A DNA stretch of 64,000 nt from Dehalococcoidia bacterium. Lineage in GTDB: Bacteria > Chloroflexota > Dehalococcoidia > Tepidiformales > Tepidiformaceae. Location of the stretch: the NCBI GenBank assembly GCA_020850615.1, contig JADZEI010000032.1, forward strand, positions 92,488 through 156,487. The letters run 5' to 3'. Of the stretch, positions 33,624 to 41,381 are shown in pieces. The notes under the pieces are model-generated. The model did no database searches. It worked only from the letters and a program-made list of their open reading frames with translations, and was not told the origin of the DNA. The translations under genes and the position numbers were made by a program. Numbering within the stretch: the first letter of the stretch is position 1; each line of letters opens with the position of its first letter.

Positions 33624-33755
33624 ATGTCCCAGCACGACGACACGGGCAATCTCGCCGATGTCATCCAGGACGAAGCGGGCCACGCCTATGCCTACGGCGG
33701 CGGGTCGATCATCGCGATCATCCTGATTGTCCTGCTGCTGATCTGGCTCCTGTAG
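33624..33755 (+). CDS. Very small membrane protein (YjcZ-like)
   Basis: A 43-residue protein: a polar N-terminus (MSQHDDTGNLADVIQDEAGH) and one hydrophobic C-terminal helix, GGGSIIAIILIVLLLIWLL. AAGGAGG lies 7 bases before the ATG, one of the strongest ribosome sites in the window. The Gly-rich start plus single helix resembles YjcZ-type mini-proteins. The upstream DNA, from 33377, has no other gene. A terminator follows at 33791. Confidence 0.75.
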   Translation: MSQHDDTGNLADVIQDEAGHAYAYGGGSIIAIILIVLLLIWLL

Positions 33756-33790
33756 CCGGTTTGAGCCGCGGCCGCGAGACGGCCGGAGCC

Positions 33791-33842
33791 GAAGCCCCAG
33801 GCGGAACCACTCCCGCCCGGGGCTTCTTCTCGTGCTGATTGG
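33791..33842 (+). terminator. Intrinsic terminator of the small membrane protein gene
   Basis: GAAGCCCCaGGCGG, loop, CCGCCcGGGGCTTC followed by TTCTCGT. Confidence 0.75.
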
Positions 33843-33891
33843 CACTGCGTAGGTGACGCGGCAGTTGGCTGATCCTGCGCAGCACGGCGCC

Positions 33892-33897
33892 TATACT
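33892..33897 (+). promoter_or_regulatory. -10 box TATACT upstream of the hypothetical gene
   Basis: TATACT is nine bases before the GTG at 33907. A near-leaderless start. Confidence 0.5.
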
Positions 33898-33906
33898 GCG
33901 CCGGTT

Positions 33907-34257
33907 GTGGTCACCCAACCGCTTTCGCCGCTCACTCCTTCCGCCGCCACGCTCGCCGTTTCGTGCCCCCGTTGCCCCGCATCGACCGGGCCGGCGACGT
34001 GGGTGCACATGCGCCGCGTCGAGGTCGACCGCATGGGCGACGTGGTCGAAGTCGCGCCCGACGGGGTGGGCTTCCTCGACCGCCCGTCATCGGAGATGGA
34101 CATGGGGTCGGCGGTGCGGATCGAGTTCTGGTGCGAATCCGGGCACCAGTTCGCCTGGGACCTCCGTTTCGGGCGCGGGGCGACCAGCTTCGAAGTCGAC
34201 GCGGGCATGACTGAGTTCGACCCCCAGGACTACATGGACGAGCTGCCGCGGCTGTAG
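33907..34257 (+). CDS. Hypothetical protein with two CxxC/CxxG zinc-ribbon-like sites
   Basis: A 116-residue protein starting with GTG 33907 (after TATACT at 33892). It has CPRC near residue 21 and a CESGH segment near 80, so a metal site is possible, between them MRRVEVDRMGDVVEVAPDGVG. No known domain recognised. The frame continues open upstream to 33853, without a ribosome site. Following gene, 100 bp downstream, is a thioredoxin. Confidence 0.55.
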   Translation: MVTQPLSPLTPSAATLAVSCPRCPASTGPATWVHMRRVEVDRMGDVVEVAPDGVGFLDRPSSEMDMGSAVRIEFWCESGHQFAWDLRFGRGATSFEVDAGMTEFDPQDYMDELPRL

Positions 34258-34360
34258 CGCGCACCCGCGCTCGTCTTCGCGGCCATGGGACTACCCCTCG
34301 GGGGTATATGTCGGCTACGATCGGAGCGATACAGGGAATCCATCCCCGGGAGCTGACTCC

Positions 34361-35203
34361 ATGCCCACAGGCACCGTCCTCGACGTCACCGATGCCACGT
34401 TCGCGACCGCCGTGCTCGAAGAATCGAAGCGCCGGGCCGTCGTGGTCGACTTCTGGGCGCCGTGGTGCGGGCCCTGCCGCATGCTCGGTCCGATCATCGA
34501 GCGCGTGGCCGCCGAGTACGGCGATGACGTCGCGGTGGTGAAGCTGAACACGGACGAGAACCCGCAGACGGCGATGCAATACCGCATCCAGAGCATCCCC
34601 GCGGTGAAGGCGTTCCGCGATGGCAAGGTGCTGACCGAGTTCATCGGCGCGCTGCCTGAACCCCAGGTGCGGCAGTTCTTCTCCGGCCTCGCCCCGACGC
34701 CCGCGGAGAAAGCCGCCCGCGAGGCGGAAGAGCTGGCCGCCGCGGACCCGGTGGAGGCGGAGCGGCGCTTCCGGCAGCTGTTGCAGGGCAGCCCGAACAA
34801 CGCCGACGCCATCGTCGGGCTGGCGCAGGTGCTGCTGCAGCGCGGGGCCCTGGAGGAGGCGGAGGAGCTGCTCGGACGCGCCCCGACGGACCGGCGCGCG
34901 AAGGTGCTCAAGCATCACCTCTTCCTCGACGGGTTCGCGAAGCGCCACGCGGGCGAGGACATCGCCGGCGAAGCCCGGGCGAACCCGCGCGACCCGCGCG
35001 CGCAATACCGGCTGGGCGTGCTCCTCGCCGCCGCTGGGCATTACGAGGCCGCGCTCGATGCGCTGCTCGAATCGGTGCGCCTGGACCGCGGTTTCGCCGA
35101 TGGCGCGGCGCGGAAGGCCGCGCTCGCGGTGTTCGACATCCTCGGCCTGGACAACCCGGTCACGCGGCACTACCAGCGGAAGCTCTCGGGGGTGTTGTTC
35201 TAG
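34361..35203 (+). CDS. Thioredoxin fused to tetratricopeptide repeats (CnoX/YbbN-like)
   Basis: A 280-residue protein. Residues 1-105 are a thioredoxin fold with an intact active site WCGPC at 35-39; the remaining helices form TPR-like repeats (residues ~115-260). This is the architecture of CnoX/YbbN, a holdase that protects proteins and hands them to GroEL after oxidative or bleach stress. CnoX in E. coli has SxxC; here the intact CxxC could still allow disulfide exchange. Start is ATG 34361. Confidence 0.88.
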   Translation: MPTGTVLDVTDATFATAVLEESKRRAVVVDFWAPWCGPCRMLGPIIERVAAEYGDDVAVVKLNTDENPQTAMQYRIQSIPAVKAFRDGKVLTEFIGALPEPQVRQFFSGLAPTPAEKAAREAEELAAADPVEAERRFRQLLQGSPNNADAIVGLAQVLLQRGALEEAEELLGRAPTDRRAKVLKHHLFLDGFAKRHAGEDIAGEARANPRDPRAQYRLGVLLAAAGHYEAALDALLESVRLDRGFADGAARKAALAVFDILGLDNPVTRHYQRKLSGVLF

Positions 35204-35209
35204 AAGGAT

Positions 35210-35378
35210 TCCCCAGTTCCTAGTTCCCAGAGGCGGGGGCGTGCCTGTGCGCTGCGTGGGGAGGTTGGTGCCTGGGGGTACGCGCCCGCGCTGCAGCGGC
35301 GTGGGCGGCCCGGCGGGGTGCTGCCGCGATGTGACCGATCCTGTCGTACTGGCCTCTTCGAACCGGGAACTGGGAACC
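35210..35378. repeat. Pair of inverted word repeats around a GC-rich stretch
   Basis: 35210-35230 has CCCAGTTCCTAGTTCCCAGAGG and 35357-35378 has CCGGGAACTGGGAACCGGGG, the complement type. They flank 130 bp with no ORF support. The whole gap 35204-35510 contains no gene. Confidence 0.6.
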
Positions 35379-35510
35379 GGGGGGCGGGCGCGAGGGGGCG
35401 GCGGCGCGCGGTCGTCACGTTCTCGTCAACGAGGCCTCGCGTTTCGTGAGGATGACGGCATGCGGCGGGTTCGATGCTGGCTCTGCGGCGCACGCGCCGC
35501 GGGAGGAACC

Positions 35511-35966
35511 ATGGCCATCGAATCCGACGGCGAAACGCCGATCCGCACCAAGCACGAGATGATGGAAGCGCACGACGCGCCGGGCCGCGAACCCGGGGAC
35601 AGCTCGTACCGGAGGCCCGAGGCCGGCGAGACCATCCTCACCTCCGACGGCAAGCGCTTCGGCTCCGTGAAGCAGGTCCACGGTGGCTACATCGAAGTGG
35701 ACCGCGAGGGCGACCCCGACTACTGGCTGAGCAGCTCCTACATCGTCTCGAACGATGGCGAGAAGCTCTACCTGCGCGTACCCATGGAGGAGGCTGACAT
35801 CCACCGGCTGCGGCAGCCGGGCATCGACTCGCTCCACACGCGCCAGGCCGGCGTCGGGACGACGCTGCAGTCGGACCAGGAGGCGCTGCGCATGCGCGAG
35901 ATGATGGAGGCGGAGCTCCTCGCCCAGCGCGGCACCATGGACACCGGGCTGCGCCACACCAACTGA
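35511..35966 (+). CDS. DUF2171/PRC-like domain protein
   Basis: A 151-residue protein. Its middle (ILTSDGKRFGSVKQVHGGY...DPDYWLSSSYIV) matches the N-terminal module of the protein at 16776 in the order of strands and the DPDYW/SPDYW core. The N- and C-terminal parts are charged and Met-rich. ATG 35511 has GGGAGGAACC upstream. The domain is known in halophiles and chloroflexi, usually linked to membranes or stress, but function is unknown. Confidence 0.7.
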   Translation: MAIESDGETPIRTKHEMMEAHDAPGREPGDSSYRRPEAGETILTSDGKRFGSVKQVHGGYIEVDREGDPDYWLSSSYIVSNDGEKLYLRVPMEEADIHRLRQPGIDSLHTRQAGVGTTLQSDQEALRMREMMEAELLAQRGTMDTGLRHTN

Positions 35967-35969
35967 CGC

Positions 35970-36830
35970 CTACCCCGGGAGGCGCGCCCGGAACAGCCCT
36001 TCCTGTGCCACCGAAGCGGCGAGCTCGCCGTTTCGGTGGTACATCGTGCCGAAGATGAGCGCGCGACCGTTGTGCGCCGCGTGCGAGGTCGTCGTGTAGA
36101 GGATCCAGTCATCGAAGCGCGGCGGGCGGTGGAACCAGATGGTGTGGTCCAGGCTCGCCTGCGAAGCGCGATTCGAGGGCAACCCGTGCCAGCGCGAGAC
36201 CGTGCTAATCATGCCCCGGTCGCTCGCGAAGGTGATCATCGCCGCGTGGAAGTTCGGGCCCGCGGGCAGCTCGCCGCGCGGCTTGATCCAGACCTGGTGG
36301 AACGGCGCGGGCGCGTCGGCTTTGGTCACCGGGTCCGGCGCGCAGGCACGCATCTCGATCGGCCCGTCGATGCTGCGCCGTGGCTCGTCCGCGCGGTCGG
36401 GCCGGACGCGGTCCCAGTCCTCGAGTCCCTCGGGTGCCGGGGCATCGGGCATCGGGTCCTGGTGCGAAAGACCATCCTCCGGGCGGGTGTAGCTGGCTTC
36501 GAGGCTGAAGATGCCCTCGCCCGACTGGTGCGCGACCACCCGGCGCGTCGTGTACGTCCGCCCGTCGCGGATCTCGTGGACCGTGAACTGGATGGGCACG
36601 CCGTGGCGCCCCGGCCGGATGAAGTAGGCGTGGAGCGAGTGGACCAGGCTCTCGTCCGGGACGGTGCGGTTCGAAGCGACAACCGACATGGCGGCGACGA
36701 GCCCGCCATAGAGGCGCCCTTCGCCGCGGCCCGGGTCGCCGAGGAAGAGGTCGCGGTCGAGCTGCTGGAGGTCGAGGCGGCGGATGAGCTTCTGGAGGAC
36801 GGTAGAGGATTGCTGTTCCACGGGGCGCAT
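35970..36830 (-). CDS. tesB: Acyl-CoA thioesterase II (TesB-like)
   Basis: A 286-residue double hot-dog protein beginning MRPVEQQSSTVLQKLIRR. The N-half has GRLYGGLVAAMSVVASN and LHAYFIRPG; the C-half has the TesB residues SLDHTIWFHRPPRFDDWILY. The enzyme hydrolyses acyl-CoA to free fatty acid and CoA. Start ATG 36830 is chosen over 36899 since the conserved segment starts there. It converges on the DUF2171 gene with 3 bp between the stops. Confidence 0.85.
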   Translation of the reverse strand: MRPVEQQSSTVLQKLIRRLDLQQLDRDLFLGDPGRGEGRLYGGLVAAMSVVASNRTVPDESLVHSLHAYFIRPGRHGVPIQFTVHEIRDGRTYTTRRVVAHQSGEGIFSLEASYTRPEDGLSHQDPMPDAPAPEGLEDWDRVRPDRADEPRRSIDGPIEMRACAPDPVTKADAPAPFHQVWIKPRGELPAGPNFHAAMITFASDRGMISTVSRWHGLPSNRASQASLDHTIWFHRPPRFDDWILYTTTSHAAHNGRALIFGTMYHRNGELAASVAQEGLFRARLPG

Positions 36831-37041
36831 TCTCCGGGGCGCGGCGTTCTGCCGCCAGTCCGCGGGGCGGGCGCGCGTTGCCACGCCGCGGGCGGCCATG
36901 CCGGCTCCAGGCGCGGGCGCGGGTGCTCCCGCGGGCGAAATGCAGCCGGTTTCTCGCCCTTTGATTGCGGGGATCAGATGCAGGATTGCAGCATCCTTGC
37001 GACGTCCATGGACCCCCTTCCGCAGTCATACCGGCGGCATT

Positions 37042-37056
37042 TACGGTGGGATCACC
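37042..37056 (+). promoter_or_regulatory. Second copy of TACGGTGGGATCACC
   Basis: Identical to the 15-mer at 33592-33606, here 13 bp before GAAGGAGG and in front of a DUF6458-like small membrane protein. Confidence 0.5.
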
Positions 37057-37084
37057 GGTCCACGTGGCCGAAGGAGGAATCAGA

Positions 37085-37333
37085 ATGGGTATCGGGATCA
37101 GTCTCGTCCTGATCGCCGCTGGTGCGATCCTGACCTACGCTGTCGAGACGACGGTAGAAGGACTCAATATCGACGCGGTAGGCGTCATTCTCATGGCCGT
37201 TGGATTTGTCGGCCTGCTCTTCTCGCTGCTGTTCCTGATGACGTGGTCGCCATTTGCTTTCGGGAACCGCTCGGAACGGTACGAGCGAGTAGACCGCGTC
37301 GATCGCACAGACCACACGCACGACCACGTGTAA
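37085..37333 (+). CDS. DUF6458-like small membrane protein
   Basis: An 82-residue protein, MGIGISLVLIAAGAILTYAV, with two hydrophobic helices separated by a short loop (EGLNIDAVGVILMAVG) and a polar tail rich in Arg, Asp and His (YERVDRVDRTDHTHDHV). AAGGAGG lies 9 bp upstream of ATG 37085. The family is found in actinobacteria and chloroflexi; function unknown. A perfect-palindrome terminator follows. Confidence 0.8.
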   Translation: MGIGISLVLIAAGAILTYAVETTVEGLNIDAVGVILMAVGFVGLLFSLLFLMTWSPFAFGNRSERYERVDRVDRTDHTHDHV

Positions 37334-37358
37334 CCACCAGCCCCGACGATAGTACAGA

Positions 37359-37390
37359 AGAAGAGGACGCCAGCTGGCGTCCTCTTTCTT
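37359..37390 (+). terminator. Intrinsic terminator, perfect 13-bp palindrome
   Basis: AAGAGGACGCCAG then CTGGCGTCCTCTT, followed by TCTTCG. The loop-less palindrome would fold as a cruciform in DNA. Confidence 0.8.
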
Positions 37391-37454
37391 CGTGCGCTGT
37401 GAACGATGGCGGCCTGGCGCTCCGCGCTGTCCGGCCGCGCCGGCGCGGCTGCCG

Positions 37455-37460
37455 TACACT
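37455..37460 (+). promoter_or_regulatory. -10 box TACACT upstream of uvrC
   Basis: TACACT is ten bases before the ATG at 37471; no Shine-Dalgarno sequence. Confidence 0.45.
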
Positions 37461-37470
37461 GGATCTGCCC

Positions 37471-39480
37471 ATGGCCTCGACCACCATCTCCGAGAAGATC
37501 CGCAAGCAGCTCGCGGCCCTGCCGGCGCGCCCCGGCGTGTACATCATGCGCAACGCCGCGGGCGAGGTGATCTACGTCGGCAAGGCGGCGAAGCTCAAGG
37601 ACCGCGTCCGTTCCTATTTCGGGTCGCCCCACGGCATGGAGCCCAAGACGCGCGCGCTCCGCGGTGTGATCGACGACTTCGAATACATCGTCGTGGGCAA
37701 CGCCGGCGAGGCGCTGATCCTTGAGGCGACGCTGATCAAGCGGCACCAACCCTTCTTTAACATCCGGCTGAAAGACGACAAGCGGTACCCAGACCTGAAG
37801 GTCGACGTCCAGAACGCGTGGCCGCGGGTGTACATCACGCGGCGGATCGAGAAGGACGGTGCGCGCTACTTCGGCCCCTACGCCAGCGCCGGGAGCGTCC
37901 GGGCGACGCTCGACCTTGTGAAGAAGCTCTTCCCGTGGCGGTCGTGCACCAAGGAGATCACGGGCCGGGACCCGCGCCCCTGCCTCGACTACTACATCAA
38001 GCGGTGCATCGCGCCGTGCACGGCCTACTGCACGAAGGAGGAGTACGACGAGGTCGTGGCGCAGGTGCTGCTCTTCCTCGAAGGCAAGTCGGACGACGTC
38101 CTGCGGCGGCTCCGGCAGCAGATGGACGACGCGGCCGAGCGGATGGAGTACGAGCGGGCCGCGATGATCCGGGACCAGCTCCGGTCGGTCGAACGCACGG
38201 TCGAGCGGCAGATGATCGCGACCACGAAGAAGGAGGACCTGGACTGCTTCGGTCTCGCGCGGCAGGGCGACCAGGCGTGCGTACAGGTCTTCTTCGTCCG
38301 CGGCACGCAGATGATCGGCCGCGACACGTTCATGCTCGAAGGGACGAGCGGCGAGAGCGACGCGGCGGTGCTGGCAAGCTTCCTGGAGCAGTACTACGAG
38401 AGCGCCCAGTACGTGCCGCGCCTGGTGCTCGTTCCCGCCCTGCCGGACGAGCACGCGGACCTCGAAGCGATGCTCACGGGGCGCCGCGAGGCGAACGTCG
38501 AGATCCGGACGCCCGAGCGCGGCGAGAAGCGAAAGATGGTCGAGCTGGCGAACGACAACGCGAAGGAAGCGCTCGAACTTTCGCGGGTGAAGTGGATGGC
38601 GGACCAGGACAAGACGCAGCGCGCGCTGGACCAGCTGCGCGAGGAGCTCAGCCTGCCCGGGATCCCGCGCCGGATCGAGTGCTACGACAACTCGAACATC
38701 CAGGGCACGAGCCCCGTTTCGAGCATGGTCGTGTTCGAAGACGGCCGGCCGGCGAGCAACCAGTACCGCCGCTTCCGCGTGAAGACGGTCGAAGGGGCGA
38801 ACGACTTCGCGACGATGCAAGAGGTGCTGAGCCGCCGGTTCAAGCGCGCGGCGCCCGCGCACGAACGCGAGCCCTCACCCCCCGGCCCCCTCTCCCGCTT
38901 TGCGGGCGAGGGGGAGGACGGTTCGGCCAGCGAGCCAACCTCGAGAGTCGAAGGCGACGCGGCCACCAACCCGCGTGAACCGGGAACCGTGAACCGTGAA
39001 TACGAGCCCAATCGGCAATCGGCAATCGACAATCGACAATCCGACGACGCCTGGGCCCTCCCGGACCTGGTCATCATCGACGGCGGCAAGGGGCAGCTCG
39101 CGGCGGCGGTCCAGGTGATGCGCGAGCTCGGCGTGTACGACATCCCGACGTTTGGGCTGGCGAAGCGCTTCGAGGAGCTGTTCGTGCCGGGCGAAGAGGA
39201 GCCGATCGTGCTGCCGCGGGGCTCGGAGGGACTCTACCTGGTCCAGCGCATCCGCGATGAGGCGCACCGCTTCGCGATCACGTACCACCGGCAGGTGCGC
39301 GGCAAGTCCAGCGTGCAGAGCGCGCTCGACACGATCCCCGGTATCGGCCCGAAGCGGAAGAAGGCGCTGCTCAAGAAGTTCGGGACCATCAAGGCGATCC
39401 GCGAGGCGGACGTCGAGGAGATCGCGAGCACGGTCGGGTTTACGCGGGCCCTCGCGGAGAAGGTGAAGTCAGGCGTCTGA
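37471..39480 (+). CDS. uvrC: Excinuclease ABC subunit C with a repeat-derived insertion
   Basis: A 669-residue UvrC. The GIY-YIG domain (PGVYIMRN...GEVIYVGKA), the Cys-rich region, UvrB-binding UVR motif (RQQMDDAAERMEYERAAMIRDQL), the RNase H-like endonuclease domain (DLVIIDGGKGQL, SNIQGTS) and the C-terminal helix-hairpin-helix (IPGIGPKRKKALLKKFG) are all present. UvrC cuts on both sides of a lesion with UvrB. Residues ~463-528 (nt 38860-39055) are extra compared with the family (usually about 600 residues) and are the translation of two intergenic repeats. The frame is intact, so the protein is probably made. Confidence 0.93.
   Translation: MASTTISEKIRKQLAALPARPGVYIMRNAAGEVIYVGKAAKLKDRVRSYFGSPHGMEPKTRALRGVIDDFEYIVVGNAGEALILEATLIKRHQPFFNIRLKDDKRYPDLKVDVQNAWPRVYITRRIEKDGARYFGPYASAGSVRATLDLVKKLFPWRSCTKEITGRDPRPCLDYYIKRCIAPCTAYCTKEEYDEVVAQVLLFLEGKSDDVLRRLRQQMDDAAERMEYERAAMIRDQLRSVERTVERQMIATTKKEDLDCFGLARQGDQACVQVFFVRGTQMIGRDTFMLEGTSGESDAAVLASFLEQYYESAQYVPRLVLVPALPDEHADLEAMLTGRREANVEIRTPERGEKRKMVELANDNAKEALELSRVKWMADQDKTQRALDQLREELSLPGIPRRIECYDNSNIQGTSPVSSMVVFEDGRPASNQYRRFRVKTVEGANDFATMQEVLSRRFKRAAPAHEREPSPPGPLSRFAGEGEDGSASEPTSRVEGDAATNPREPGTVNREYEPNRQSAIDNRQSDDAWALPDLVIIDGGKGQLAAAVQVMRELGVYDIPTFGLAKRFEELFVPGEEEPIVLPRGSEGLYLVQRIRDEAHRFAITYHRQVRGKSSVQSALDTIPGIGPKRKKALLKKFGTIKAIREADVEEIASTVGFTRALAEKVKSGV
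38872..39042 (+). repeat. Palindromic element and word repeats inserted in frame in uvrC
   Basis: 38872-38920 is a copy of CCCTCACCCC...GGGGGAGG, the same element as at 63828. 38975-39004 has GTGAACCGGGAACCGTGAACCG and 39010-39041 has CAATCGGCAATCGGCAATCG then ACAATCGACAATCC, typical intergenic words. Together they encode about 55 residues between the family-conserved parts of UvrC. Confidence 0.85.
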
Positions 39481-39497
39481 GCGGCCGGGCGGTGCGA

Positions 39498-39503
39498 TAC
39501 ACT
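39498..39503 (+). promoter_or_regulatory. -10 box TACACT before Uma2 paralog 2
   Basis: TACACT, 8-base gap containing GGGAGG, then ATG 39512. Confidence 0.5.
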
Positions 39504-39511
39504 GGGAGGCG

Positions 39512-40153
39512 ATGACCACGATCGAGCGGCCACCAACGACGGTGCTCCCGCCCCTCGCCTCCGGCGACCGGCTGACGCGTGCCGAGTTCGAGCGGCGGTA
39601 CGAGCAGTGCCCCGGCATGCGCGCCGAGCTGGTCGAAGGAGTGGTGTACGTGGCCTCCCCAGTGAGCATCGATCACAGCGAATCCCACAACGCCATGGCC
39701 ACCTGGCTCGGGCTGTATCGCTCCATGACCCCGGGCGTCCGCGCGGCGAACGATGGCACCGTCCGGCTCGACGCGGACAACGAGCCCCAGCCCGATGTCT
39801 ACCTGCGGTGGGACGCGGCGCATGGCGGGCAGAGCCACGAGTCCGCGGATCGGCGCATCGAAGGAGCGCCGGAGCTCGTCGCGGAGGTGGCGGCGACCTC
39901 GGCGAGCTACGACCTCCACGACAAGATGAACGCGTACCGGCGCAACGGCGTGCAGGAGTACATCGCCTGGCAGGTCTACGAGCAGCGCCTCGACTGGTTC
40001 CGCCTCCGCGAGGGCGTGTACGTCCCGCTCACGCCCGACGAGCGCGGCGTCATTCACAGCGAGGTGTTCCCCGGGCTGCGGCTCAACGTCGCGGCGATGC
40101 TCGCGGGCGACCTTGCCACGGTGGTCGCGGAGCAGCTCGGCCCGCAAGCCTGA
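39512..40153 (+). CDS. Uma2-family (DUF820) putative endonuclease, paralog 2
   Basis: A 213-residue protein, 80-90% identical by eye to paralog 1 at both ends (residues 1-50 and 118-205), but with a divergent centre (residues ~51-117: SIDHSESHNAMATWLGLYRS versus NFTHARAHQDITTWLGTYRA). The conserved catalytic-type residues VEGVVY, EPQPDVYLRW and PELVAEVAATSASYD are kept. This is a mosaic pair. It lies downstream of uvrC on the same strand, with its own promoter. Confidence 0.85.
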   Translation: MTTIERPPTTVLPPLASGDRLTRAEFERRYEQCPGMRAELVEGVVYVASPVSIDHSESHNAMATWLGLYRSMTPGVRAANDGTVRLDADNEPQPDVYLRWDAAHGGQSHESADRRIEGAPELVAEVAATSASYDLHDKMNAYRRNGVQEYIAWQVYEQRLDWFRLREGVYVPLTPDERGVIHSEVFPGLRLNVAAMLAGDLATVVAEQLGPQA

Positions 40154-40175
40154 CGGACTCGCCCAGACGGCCTGA

Positions 40176-41264
40176 TCAGTCCACCTTCCGGACGAGCGCT
40201 TCGACGACGCGGGCGCAGTCGAGCATCTCGGGGATGACCAGGTACTCGTCCTTCGTGTGCTGGTTGTAGCCGCCGCGGCCGATGACCACGGCGGCGATGC
40301 CGTGGCCGCGGAAGACGTTGCCGTCGGTGCCGCCGCCGACCGGGTGGGGGTCCGGCTCCATGCCGAGCTCGCGGAGGACGCCGAACAGCAGGTCGGCGGC
40401 GGGGTCGCCGGGTTCGAGCTTGTAGCCGGGGTAGCCGAGCGTGAAGCGGTGCTCCAGGCGGGCGCCGGGGTTGCGCGTCTGCACCTCGGCGAGGTGGTCC
40501 CGCGCCCGGGCAACGAGGGACTCGACCTTTTCGAACTCCATGCTGCGCATCTCGCCTTCGATATGGGCGAAGTCGGGGACGGCGTTGCGGACGAGGCCGC
40601 CGTGGATGGTGCCGACGTTGCCCGTCGTCTCGAAGTCGATGCGGCCCTGGGGCAGGCCGAGGACGGCTTCGGCGGCGACGGTGATGGCGGGGACGCCCTT
40701 CTCCGGTTCGAGGCCGGCGTGAGCTGCCCGGCCGTGCACGTCGATGTCGTAGACGTAGTGGTAGGGCGCCTGGCCCTGGATGGCGGAGGGCGGGCCGCCG
40801 CTATCGATGACGATGGCGACCTTCGCGGAGATGCGGTTGTAGTCCATGTTCTGCGCGCCGACGAGGCCGACCTCTTCGCCGCGGCTGATCGCGACTTCGA
40901 TCGGCCGGGTGGCCGCACGGTCTTCGATGGCAGACTGGAGGACTTCGAGGATGACGGCGCAGCCCGCCTTGTTGTCCGCGCCGAGGATGGTGGTGCCGTC
41001 GCTGCGGATGATGTCCGGGCCATCCCAGGTGGGTTTGATGCCGCGGCCGGGTTCGACCGTGTCCATGTGCGCGGAGAGGAGGAGCGGCTCGCCCGTGCCT
41101 TCGCGGCGGGCGTGGACGTTCCCGGCGGCGTCCTGCGCAGCGTCGAGGCCGAGTGCCCGGAGGCGGCGTTCGAGCTCGGCGGCGATCGCATCTTCGTCGC
41201 CAGAGAGGGAATCGATGCCGACGAGGTCGAGGAAGGCCTGGACGATGCGGTCGCGGTTGATCAC
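40176..41264 (-). CDS. M20/M42-family metallopeptidase (PepT-like)
   Basis: A 362-residue zinc peptidase. Metal ligands are in LLLSAHMDTVEPG, LGADNKAG, SRGEEVGLVGAQNM and the C-terminal GGGTDGN..., with the dimerisation domain HVHGRAAHAG in between. PepT-like enzymes release N-terminal residues from tripeptides. Start GTG 41264 has GGAG a few bases upstream; the long frame beyond is spurious. It converges with the Uma2 gene. Confidence 0.87.
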   Translation of the reverse strand: MINRDRIVQAFLDLVGIDSLSGDEDAIAAELERRLRALGLDAAQDAAGNVHARREGTGEPLLLSAHMDTVEPGRGIKPTWDGPDIIRSDGTTILGADNKAGCAVILEVLQSAIEDRAATRPIEVAISRGEEVGLVGAQNMDYNRISAKVAIVIDSGGPPSAIQGQAPYHYVYDIDVHGRAAHAGLEPEKGVPAITVAAEAVLGLPQGRIDFETTGNVGTIHGGLVRNAVPDFAHIEGEMRSMEFEKVESLVARARDHLAEVQTRNPGARLEHRFTLGYPGYKLEPGDPAADLLFGVLRELGMEPDPHPVGGGTDGNVFRGHGIAAVVIGRGGYNQHTKDEYLVIPEMLDCARVVEALVRKVD

Positions 41265-41369
41265 GGGCGTGCTCCGGGCGGGGATGGAGCGAAGGATGCC
41301 ACGGCGGCGCGGGGGAGGGCCACCGGGGGTACTTTGGCTGGCGTTAACGATCGGAGAGTGGCGGGGTGG

Positions 41370-41375
41370 CAGACT
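41370..41375 (+). promoter_or_regulatory. -10-like CAGACT before the phosphatase gene
   Basis: CAGACT, six-base gap (GGAAGC), then ATG 41382. Fits the leaderless pattern but with a weak -10. Confidence 0.35.
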
Positions 41376-41381
41376 GGAAGC

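Noticed and set aside
38860..39055. Intein or frameshift in uvrC
   Set aside because: No intein motifs, the frame is intact and the insert is composed of known intergenic repeats.
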